DNA of 64,000 nucleotides, taken from positions 7,064,501 through 7,128,500 of the forward strand of contig NC_092569.1 of the NCBI RefSeq assembly GCF_037975245.1, in the 5' to 3' direction. The position numbers were made by a program, and so were the translations under genes. The number at the start of each line of letters is the position of its first letter. Position 1 is the first letter of the stretch. The stretch is from Apostichopus japonicus. Its lineage: Eukaryota > Echinodermata > Holothuroidea > Aspidochirotida > Stichopodidae. Below are positions 1 through 12,000 of the stretch, one piece after another. The notes under the pieces were generated by a model. The model did not search any database, had not been told where the DNA came from, and saw only the letters and a program-made list of their open reading frames with translations.

Positions 1-318
1 TAAATAGCCCAGAATGTTTTTTTAAGGTTTTCCAGTTTGGATACTTACATACTGGTAACAGTTTTAGATGTCCCTTTAACTTTGAAAGAAATGATTTAAG
101 TCTTGATTTTCGTATAGATTTATGTAATTGTCAATCATTAAACAATGAAAATATTTTAAGTTGTACAAAACAGCTATATGCATCTGTACATTTGTGTAAT
201 AATTGTTGGTTATTTTGCTACAACAGATAAATGATTTCTGGTTTATCATCTGATTCCTAGAATAACCTTTTACCAGCTGTGATGTTTAATTCCAGTTTTA
301 ATCATTGTTCCTCCACAG

Positions 319-3300
319 CTCCATCACAATTGACAATGCATTCCGTGACACCCCCACCAGGTCTTTTGTTGACCCCAGTTTCAAGGTCCCATACTTACTC
401 AGAGAGTTCACCATCTACCCGAACAAACTCTCTCAAACTAAAAGTGGAAGTCGAGGGGAAAGAGGAAACTCTACCGGACAGCCACAGTGGCACCATGGCG
501 AGTGAGACTCGTGACCTGAAGCAGCCACCGAAGAAAAGACACAGATTTCACAGTGTGGATGAGGATGCACTTAGGAAGTCTGCTGGTAAGCAAGGCTAGT
601 AAAGTATAGTTTTAATATGACTGGTAAAAGAAGACAGGGATTTAAGTTCTAACATTGTGGTTTTTTTTTCCATGGTTACTGATCATGACAGATAGTTAAC
701 AGTAAAAGGACTCATTTATGCTTCAATTATTCAAAAATCTTGAAGAGCAACCCACTTTTGCTGTTTGACAAAATGATTTCTGGTTCATCATCTGATTCCT
801 AGAATAATCTTTTACCAGTTGTGAATTTTTGTGATACCCGAGAGGGGTTTTTAAAGAGTAATTAACAGAAACAGAAATAATACAAATTCCAGGTTGTTTC
901 AGAGAGAAACCTGTAAACTTTCATAAAAGTCAGCTATGAACTACTATCAACCAAAAATAGAATTTTGTACTAGTCTCCATCAGAAGAGACTTGATATTAT
1001 TGTGTCTTTGAACAAGTAATGAAGTGTGAAAGGCTTTTCCAGTTGTCTCAAAATAGCAGCTGGGAATAGTGTGCGGAAATTCAACAATACTTCTATAGCA
1101 ACATGACCTCTTTGAGGTATTTTGTCTTCTCAGGAACGGAGAATAGTTCCTGCAAGTTCAACAGTTTTTTGTTTGTTTTTCTTCTTACAGAACCACCTGT
1201 TGCAACAAAGAGGATGGTTCCCCCACCAGTTTTTCCATTGCCTCGGTTCCTTCCCCCACCCCTGTCCTCCAGTGCCCAAGATTGTACGTTTGTACCACCA
1301 AATTTAGCCGAGGCATGCGGTACTAAAGTTGTCATTCTGGATTGCTCCGGAGCGATTCCTGTATTTCATGGCAACATTGTAGATGTCTTCGTCAGCCCAT
1401 TATTTCGAGACAGTATGGTGCCGTTACTGCAGTTACCAGCATCCGTTGCAAATCTATTGAATATTCACAGTAACCAGTCTTTGAACTTTGAAGCAAACAT
1501 TCTACTCCTCATAAAATACCTTCTGCAGTTAGGTAAGTGATCATGTATCCATTATATCCCACACTGGATGCATTTGAAGCACAAGAAATACCTACCACTC
1601 CAAAAAAAGAATATCATACTTCACAAATAGTCAATATTAGCAAGAAATGTATGGTTACCAACATCTCCTTTCTCCTTAAAATTATTAAATATGGGGAAGG
1701 GTTGTACATCGTATTCAACACGGTGGAAGTAATTGAAGTTCAGACATCCACTAACTTATACAACTTCTAACTGAGGGGATTAAATATTAGAATACATTAA
1801 CAGGTTTAGTAATCCAATACCCGTACAGCATCTGACTGAGGGGATTAAATATTAGAATACATTAACAGGTTTAGTAATCCAATGCTTCCTGTACAGCATC
1901 TGACTGAGGGGATTAATTATTAGAATACATTAACAGGTTTAGTAATCCAATGCCTGCACAGCAAGAAGAAGACAACGAGCATTCAATTCCCGTTGAGCTT
2001 ATCTTTGGTCAAACATACACTGAAAACACTCAGCACTTCACTTACATTGATGTTCCCTTAAATTAATGCAAATACTGCAAAGAAAATGACAGAAAAGGGG
2101 TGTGTTTGAGATGCTTTTCTTGCCTTGAATGTAAAATCACTTGGTAGTAATAATGATGGCAATATGTTATTTTAGAAGTTACAGACACCAGTTGGTTGTA
2201 AACTGGATCTCTACATATAATGGCCACAAAATTTTTTCCAACTATCTAGGAAGAAAGGGAAGGTAGACGAGACTACTTTCCAAGAGCAGATGCTCAATGT
2301 TTCATTCAAAGTACATCTGATGTACACTTTCTTTGAATCTAAGCAATGAACGTTAATTTAAAGATATAAATTTTATGATGCCTGGGCATGGATACTTATA
2401 ACAACTTTTTTTTTTTTTTTTGAGGGGGGGGGGGAAGGGGCAATAAGAGGTTCATAGTTTTACAGTGTATGATTATCCAGCAGTTTAATTATTTTGATGT
2501 TGTTATTAGTACTTCAACAGTGTATATGAAGCTGTGTGATGTCATGAAGCAAGTCAAAATCACCTTTACACCTTACATTGGAAATTAAACTGTAACAATG
2601 CAAATATTTTGTTAACACTCAACCCAATGTTCAATTCAGGTTCCAGGATTCCTAGCCGTGAAGAGTTTGACCTGACTCTATTGAGAGCCAGACAAGATAC
2701 CAAGGTCAGCAGTTCCAGTGATGGCCAGTCACTATCTGTAGTGGCCCCGGCTCAACTTCCATTCCTGGCTAAACTATGTATCTCATCATGTAGTGGCCTG
2801 GCTACCATCTTACTAGCTCAGGTAAATACTGTAATAAACAACTAGAGTATTCTAGCCACCTTAACAACTTTAATCCCAAACCTGTGTTAAGTCTTGCTAT
2901 CAAAGTTTAAATATAGGTATCACTTTGACTAACCTGCTTTTGTATATTTTTTCACTCTTCTTTGCAGAATACCCTGGCTGTCGGGCTATCTGAAGCTCTC
3001 AAATTCTTGGCCACTCTTCCACCGGCCAATAAACGACCTCATTATATATTCATCATTAACGTGTCTAGACAGAGGGGAACAGAGTTCTGTGTGGTCGTAC
3101 CGGGTCAGTGCGTTGTTCATTCATTTGTGATACTTCTTGCTAGCAAGGGTTTCTGTCATTTCATGATTAGATGCATTTATTTCAAATCTTAAAATCTATT
3201 GTCCACATGTAGAAATGTTTTACTGGCTGGCATAGGAACTTAACCATCATTGTGGTATCTCTGGCTTCATCAAATTGTATTACTAATTGTATTATTGTAG

Positions 3301-6300
3301 TAAGTCATTTCTTTGCTTATTCCAAATGTGTGCATAATTCTTTTTCTTTGCTTATAATACTAACAAAACACTCTTGTTATTGAATAATTTGAATGATTAG
3401 ATCGTTCTGACTGTGATGTTTTTAGTCCACAGTTCAAGTTGATAAGTCTTCTGATGTTTCAGTAATTAAACAAATGTAATTTATATTTTGCTCCCATTGA
3501 TAAACAGGCCCTCTCCAAGCACGTGCTCTGATAGAGGCCAGCCTATCAACATCTGAAACATTGAAGGAGAATAACGTTCAGGTCGTTACCGGCAAAATAC
3601 ATGTGTTGAGCTCACATTTTACTAGGAACAGTCCAGGTATTTGTTTATAATAATAAAAAGTTTTGTTTGCAATGATAATTGGGAAGAGTGGCATTGTTTG
3701 AAGTATTTACTTTTGAGTGGGTTTACTGATGGTACTTACAGTAGAGTTTATACCGTGACCAACAACGTTGGTGTTCTTATGTTCAGCTAATGCTGTCTGG
3801 CATTTTGTTGTTTTGGGGAGTGGGGGTGGAGGGAGGGAGAGGGGGTGGGGAGCTGCAGGAAGACACTCTTCATGGTGTCGTCATCTAACTGAACAGAACC
3901 ATTAACATAAGTTCTATACAATACTCATGTTTTTGTTTTCTGTATTAGGTTATGACTTGGATCATTTACTGAATGAGTTCTGGTCTAATCTTAATGGGAA
4001 GGTGTTTGTTCCTTACAATGGTAGATGTCTCGACAGAGTAGAGGAGGACTGTGCACAGAAAATGAAGATTCAACCTAGTGAAGGTAAATAAAGGCTATGC
4101 TGCCCTCATATTAACAGGGCTGATGATGATGAAACATTGTGACCACTGATTGTAGCATTTAAATGTATAACTGTTTAGGAAATCATAACTCAAGTTATGC
4201 TGCCCTCATATTAACAGGGCTGATGATGATGAAACATTGTGACAACCGATTGTAGCATTTAAATGTATAACTGTTTAGGAAATCATAACTCAAGTTATGC
4301 TGCCCTCATATTAACAGGGCTGATGATGAAACATTGTGACAACCGATTGTAGCACTTAAATGTATAACTGTTTAGGAAATCATAACTCAAGTTATGCTGC
4401 CCTCATATTAACAGGGCTGATGATGAAACATTGTGACAACCGATTGTAGCACTTAAATGTATAACTGTTTAGGAAATCATAACTCAGGCTCAGTAAACTA
4501 TGTAGAAGGCTGTTTATGAAGAAAGAACATAGTTTACAATATCGCAAAAAGCATAGGAACGCAACGATTTTGTTATTTTCAGAAATGTATGGAGAATTTA
4601 CCAATAAATCTGTGCTATCATCTGTTCACTCAAAGTATCCATTGTACTATTTGGCCACTGTGTTTTACATCAGCCTATGAAGTTAATTCTTTATTTTTTT
4701 TCTGTTCAGAAGTTGAAAAGCAGTGTTACAAGTTACATGAGAATCAAGTACAGACTGCTATGAAGATATTATCACAGGTCTGTGCTATTGCAGATCAGGA
4801 TCACAGGTGTTTAGACCTCGGTAGATTCACACAAGTAGGTTTACTCATCATTGTACCTCCATCCGATGTCTTGTATCAACAGACTCTAGAACGACTCTAC
4901 TCATCAGGTAAATATACCTCCCATTGCCTTGTGGACTAATTATACAGCAATTACACGATCTATCTTTGTCCAGCATGAAGTGTTGAATGTGAAGGTGATA
5001 TGCAATGAACATTTATGTATGTATGCAAGGCTGTCATGGCTGATGCAAACATGCAAAGCTTAAAGAAGGTTAATATTGATGAATGTCTACAGTTCAACCT
5101 GCTAGCAGGAATAGTTCATCTTTTTCTTTGGGTCGAGTAGCTTTCTTAGCTTTATAGGTCCATATTGCAGTGATAATTCGGTTGGAAGGAAGAGCACACC
5201 AATTTTGTTAACTTACTAAGATGGTTTTGCAGTGGCTACCATTTCATCATTTTAAGAGAATTGTATGTATGTTTAGAACAACATTGCATCTGTATATTTG
5301 ACTGTATATTGGGATAGAACAAAAGGGTTGCTCTCCTACAGAGAAGATTGCAAGCCCTGATTGGTTACCATTTCTAAGATCATTTGTAATTTGTTCCTTT
5401 TCTTAGACCTTCTGGTAGATCTTGGTTTGGTGACAACCAATTCCAGAGAGAGCTGTGAACAGTTTCTGATGAAGTTAGACAACAGTAAAGTTAGCCAGAC
5501 AAAGTTTGAACATTTCCTTGTTAGTATCCAGTGCATGCCACAGACACTGTTTGTACTCATACAGGACCAGGCTCATCTGGATATTTTCAGGTAATTTATT
5601 ATTAATTTATTTATTGATATTTATTATTAATTAATTTATTATTTTTCAGGTAATATCTCTTATGTTTGAGGGTTGTGTACTGGTGGAGGGGAGAAACTTC
5701 AAACAAATGTCCTCGTTAAGTAATTAACCAAACTAGTGTATATATATGTTTGATTTGCTGTATCATGTACCAGATGGTCGGAATTATTGACCGGTTGGCA
5801 GCTGCTTTGTTTGCATCGAAGGGCATTGAAGTCAACACTTCATTCAAAGTAACTAATGTTGAGTTATAGATTGAACTGAAGCAAACTAGGGTCTCTATTT
5901 GGTAATCATGATATCTTGTCTATGCTAAATGAATATGTTTCTATCGAGGATCCCAGACAGGCAGTTGTGTCAGAGTGTGTCATACATATGACATCTGTCC
6001 ATGCTAAATGAATATGTTTCTATCAAGGTTCCCAGACAGGCAGTTGTGTCAGAGTGTGTCATACATCTGTCTTATTGATTCTTGTTTATCATCAGGTTCC
6101 CTCAACTTCAACAGTACCAACGGGGTGGCTTAGCTAGTCAAGTTGTCAACGCCCCCAGCGTCGTTAATGCCCCAAATGTTCTGTGCTTACAAGTCAGTAG
6201 TCTGCCATACAACCTGCAGACAAACAAGTCAAGGATTGCAAAAGGAAATGAGATATTCATGGAGACATGCCAGTACCAAGTGAGTCAGATTTACAGTTTG

Positions 6301-9024
6301 AAGTTTGCAGAATTTATGATTATATATTACAGTTTTGTATGTAAACTGAAGAAATATAACAAGCGCAATATGTGCAAAAACTGTGAGAATTGGATCATCT
6401 GCAGGGATGACGTGAAAACAACTAGCCATTTGATGTTTGACACATGGATATGTCTGTTTAGAGCCTAATGCACTGCCTGTCAGGGTGCTTACTGTTGTTA
6501 TTATGACATACAGTTGAAAGTATGTCCATGATATGTCATCATGTTTATCTTATTACTGATTGACCTACTGTAAGCCTTAGATCATTTAGTGCCTTTGCCA
6601 TCAATATTACTTAGACAATATAAATAACTCATGCTGCACTATTTCACCTTCTCTCCATCTGAGACCCACCTCTTTCCCCATATTTGCCAGGTTACAGTAA
6701 AAGTTTGACACTAAACCGAGCTGTATGTAATATTCATAGCACTAGAAACACAAATGTACAACTGTACATGTCATTTTGAAAGGCTATATGAGCAGTCGAT
6801 TTAATAATCAGGCTGTTAAAGTAGGAGAGGAGTTTTGAATGCATCACTAGGCAGAGAGTGTATCAGTGTTGCATTAATGTATGATTCAGTCAGTCATTAA
6901 ATCTATTAAACCATTAGCTCAACTGAAAGTAGCTTAAAATAGCATAAACTGTTATGTTTAACCTTCTTCACTATGCTGATCTCTGAGTTTGCTTAGTACA
7001 AACATCTCAAATATATCTTAAAATGGTATGTAAATGTTCTTGGGGAATATTTCACTCAGACAGACAGTGCAAAAGGATGCTTGATCCTGCCAGTGTAAGG
7101 ATTAGAGACACATTAGCAACCAAAAAAATATTCCCATGGTTGCTTCTTTAGAAAATAAATTCTTCTGTAATAAACAAAACACTGATCATCATGTATTACA
7201 AGAAATTTGGTACATTAAATTTTTTTTAACAGGATTTGCAAGATCCTTTGGCCAAGACCAAATATTTTGGGATTTCTGATTACAAGGAGACGATGAACTG
7301 GACCAATCAGGCTCCACTTCTACAATCAGATGAAACCTTTGAACTAATGGCCGAATCGCTACTCACAAGGTAATTGTCACGTCCTCTCTGCCCTGTATGT
7401 ATTTGCATAACATCCTCTTTACTATTCAGATGGTATTTCATTAATATTCCCATTGTTCTCATTATGGATACTTAAATTGCTCTGTTATCTCATTTAATTG
7501 CAAGTGCTATTTCGTTTGTCTATAAAGCAGAGTCCAGGGATTTTAAAACCATCCAATCATTGCTGAATATATTTGAATAGAACCTTAAATATCTGATGAT
7601 GTTTCTAATCTTCTTGCAGGTATCCTGAGCTCCATAGCATGATGGTGCGGACCTATCTTCTGGTCCGTCAGTTTACTGTAGCTCTCATGAATGCAGTAAG
7701 ACTTGGAGATCCACTAAGGGATACCACAGACGTAACTGTCCGGATAGTACATGACCTTATCAATGGTCCATTAGACAGCAAGCATGGTCACGGCCACATG
7801 GTACTCCTTCGAATCACATCACCTCAACTGGCTCGTCTGGCCCACGAGAGACTAAGAGATGTCAGGAATAAGCTGGGTCTTCAGTACCGGTTTGAGATTC
7901 TTCTCATAGGTGTAGAGCAGAAGATGGAGTTAGAGCAACAGTTCCTGGAGAGGTTACAGGTGTGTAAAAGATTACAGCAGTAATGCTGTTCATATCATTG
8001 TTAATATCTTTTTGATCTATCACATTTTAGTTCATTCTGTGATTTGCTTCTGTAGCACTTGGTTAAATGGATATGGTTTTGATGACAATTGTAGCCTCAG
8101 TAATGCTGTCATGCATGCAAATTAGTGTTTGTTAATGTTTGCATGAGAGACACACACATAATGGTGACTGGTCCCCTTTTGGCATAAACGTATATGTTCT
8201 TTACGTCCATATCATGCTTCAAAGCACTTGTACCGACAGTTTGAGCAGCATGAATATCATGTTTCCACTTGTGTATAAAAAATACGGACACATATACTCA
8301 TGTTGACTGCCTGCTTATACGGAGGGATAACTATCATGTTTCTATTGGATACAAGATCATAATTGTTCTAATACTGTCAGTATAGATGCAATGAAGGAAC
8401 TCTGTGGTGTCAGTCTTCATTATTTAAATTTCATTGGTGACCTCCGTTGACTGCAAACGACCTTTGACCTTATAAACCTATTGCATTATGTTCACTAAAC
8501 ATGGGACATCTATATGCTGCATATCAGATCCCTTGAAGACCTTTTTATCAAGAATCAAGATATCACATTATGAATATTTCTGTTTGGGCTCTGTTGACCT
8601 CAAGTGATTATTTTATCTCCACTGAAAGCAAATCCTTAAAATTCGATATAAATAATCCACACCCCTAACTATCAAAGCATACAAGTTGTTTTCTTGGGTT
8701 GTTGCGTTTAGAGACATTTTCTGAATTTGACGTCAAGTGACCTTTGAACTTCACCAAATACAACAGGGGATTATTAAAATCAGTCATTTAACTTGTGTGA
8801 ATATTCTTCAGTCTGTTTTGTTTTCCTTTTTATAGACCTGGAGACAACGTGACACCTCTTGGAAGCCTGCAACCTTGGAGGATTTAGACGGGTTGCCCTG
8901 CATTGTTATACAGTGTGATAAAGAAACATCTGGGGAGACAATGCCTCAGTGAGTCTTTAAGTTCATTTGTCAATATGTATAAGTGATTGGTTCTGTACGA
9001 GGTTCAAAGGTGAAACAGACTTTA

Positions 9025-9057
<33 letters not shown>

Positions 9058-12000
9058 TGTATTTTAGATCCTCCTGCAAGCAGGAACTCGCGAAGAAGCC
9101 ATCATTGGCTTATCAAAGCCACAAGCTGACCGAAGTCAGTCTCTTAGATTCATATTTAACGTCCATGATTATGAATTGTCAATTGTCAACAAGTCTGTAA
9201 CTGGACGACATACATTAATCTTGGAGTGACTCGAACTGGGGACCTTATGATTGAAAGGCACCAGCGTTAACCACTGAGCTAGCACTCCTTAAATGTGATG
9301 AATGCTTCTTGAGTTCTGATTGTTGTATTTAGGTGCCACATATGGGCTGCTACTATTGTTAAGAGCAAGTTTTAGTTTGTATTATTATTACTTCACAGTT
9401 TGTGTGAGGGTGATTGCATATATGCTTGCATGGAGCCATCAGGCATGTATTTTCCATTCCTCTCTCTGATAGTGGCATCTTTACAAGAGGAAGCATTCAT
9501 CATCTCTTAATAATGCATCTGAAGTTTCTAACATCAATTTGTTATTGTTAAGAAAGTATAGCATGATGAGTATCATTCAAGTACTGAACATATATCTTTT
9601 TATATCTTTACACTGGTGGCGCCCTCAGCAGGTTGCACTCCTCTTGACGCTCCGTAAACACCTGTTTATTTTGCCTAATTGGAGGACTCTATTTGTGTTT
9701 TAACTATTTGTGGTGTTCTGTAAGTACCTCGTCGTTCGGAATCTCCGTGAATTTGAACATTTTTTTCATCGTCTTCTGGTATTTTGAACTGTTTTTGATG
9801 TGAATTTATATTGCCATAGCGTTACTATAGCGATACATTGTGTGTATAGAACCTGTACTTAACTATGAAACCTCGCCTATTCTATAGCAATGCTACTCTG
9901 TTGTGTTTTAACTATTTTGTGGTGTTCTGTAAGTACCTCGCCGTTCGGAATCTCCGTGGATTTGAACATTTTTTCATCGTCATCTGGTATTCTGAACTGT
10001 TTCTGATGTGAATTTATATTGCCATAGCGTTACTACAGCGATACATTGTGTGTATAGAACCTGTACTTAGTAAACTATGAAACCTCGCCTATTCTATAGC
10101 AATGCTACTCTGTTGGACCTCAAACAAAGGTGTGATAAACGCCATTGTAATCGCATTGATCAAAACCTATGGAGTAAATTACGAGAACTCAAGATTGCCA
10201 AGCTGACAAAGCGTGGTTATCGAAGCGTAAGGAAAAATCGATCAATTGCAGTCATCACAAGTAATAGACTTTTATCAAGCGATAAACCTGTTGAGGATTT
10301 TGTTTCGTCACCAAGACAACGTCAACTAGTTAAAGTTCCTATTAGTCCTACTGGCACTAGCAATTTGCAATCCGATAATAAGTTTCCGAAGGTTCGGTTC
10401 GCTACTTGGAACGCTAGATCAATGAAACGCCGTGGGAAATCTGCGTCAATATGTGACCTCATTATTGATCATAAACTGGACATTCTGTTGATTACCGAAA
10501 GTTGGCTCAAAGGAGACTCACGCGACAACCGAGCTTTAGCTGATATTTATGCTACCCTTCCTGATTATGCTGTTTACCACAAACCTCGAAAATTTTGTAG
10601 AGGAGGCGGCATCTGCATAATTCTCAGAAAGGGTTTTGGCATCACGGAGAACCACACCCAATCCTTTTCTTCATTTGAACTGATGGACATTTCTGTCTCT
10701 TCAAGTGGACAGCAGCCTTTACGGCTGCTATCTGTGTATCGACCTCCATCATCGAAAAGCAAGCAGACGCCCTCAACTTTCTTTCGCGAATTTGCCATCC
10801 TTTTGGAAACCATCTCTGTTGTCCAATGTCGCTTGTTGTTCGCTGGAGACTTTAATTTTCATGTGGATAATGAACAAGACCGCGATGCTTCGCATATGCG
10901 CGACCTTCTTGAATCTGCTGGTCTTCGTCAACATGTGACTGGTGCTACACACAAAAAGGGTCATACCCTAGACCTCATCATTTCGCATGAAACGGATTCT
11001 CTGGTATCAAACCCATCGATACTTTATGGACTTCCATCTGACCACTATGCAGTGAAGTGTGATCTCGATGTTGCACGACCAAAACCAACTAAGTGTACCG
11101 TTCGTCAACGTCGGTTGAAAGACGTTGATCTCGACGCTTTACGTCATGATGTTGTCAACTCACCATTGATCTTGAATCCTGCTGATGATCCTGATGTCCT
11201 CATTGAACAATATCATACTGTTCTGAGCGATGTTCTTGACAAACATGCACCCGTGAAAACTCGCAAGATAACTCTCCGGCCGCATGCTCCTTGGTATGAT
11301 GAGAGCCTCAGAAATGCAAAAAGAAAGAAGCGCTCATATGAAAGAAAGTGGAAGTCATCTGGTTTGGAAGTTGATAAACAAGCCTTTCAAGAAAGTTGCT
11401 CTGAGTACAAGGAACTTCTCGACAGCACAAAGACCAAATACCACCGGTCAGTCATATCTGAATGTGACCAAAAACAGTTGTTCAATGTTATTGACAAATT
11501 GTCCGTCGCTCAAGCTCCACCAGTGCTACCATCAGGAATGTCTTCAGCAGACATAGCGAATGAATTTGTCAACTTCTTTGATCAAAAGATTCGTAAACTT
11601 CGGACATCTCTTGACAATGCATCCACTTCTGCTTCAGTGAATGTTACAGACCAATGTGACTCCTCTCTTGTCCAATTTCAAGAGGTTTCGGAGGATGAAG
11701 TGCGCGCCCTTGTGATGAAGTCTTCGAAAAAGACATGCAGCCTCGATCCGCTGCCAATGTCGCTACTGATGTACTTGCTTGATGATCTTTTGCCAATTAT
11801 CACAAAGATTATCAACAATTCGCTATCCTCTGGGCAATTTCCAGATGCTTATAAAGTTGCTCGTGTCAAACCTCTGATCAAAAAATTATCGCTTGACTGT
11901 GAGGACATGAAGAACTATCGTCCTATATCAAACTTAAGGTTTGACTCAAAACTCTTGGAACGTGTCGTTGTAAGTCAACTTCAAGCCTATCTTAAAGAAA

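Larger units (their letters stand above)
319..8948 (+). other. GREB1: GREB1 coding exons, first block (12 exons)
   Basis: Exons: 319-585, 1191-1532, 2640-2821, 2968-3103, 3508-3636, 3949-4083, 4710-4907, 5407-5590, 6096-6279, 7233-7369, 7620-7959 and 8836-8948. Each boundary was placed on an AG acceptor and GT donor, and each junction keeps the reading frame; for example phase 1 joins the first two introns and phase 0 joins 2821/2968. The first exon encodes a low-complexity Ser/Pro stretch and the basic KQPPKKRHRF, a plausible nuclear localisation signal. The second encodes a proline-rich stretch (MVPPPVFPLPRFLPPP). Exon 7620-7959 is a long alpha/beta-like segment (YPELHSMMVRTYLLVRQF). Exons 3508-3636 and 3949-4083 lack a long open frame of their own and were found by splicing. 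Confidence 0.88.

Noticed and set aside
9223-9288. Possible tRNA gene on the minus strand
   Set aside because: The acceptor stem pairs, but the D and anticodon arms do not fold properly. A SINE body with a CATA tail follows.
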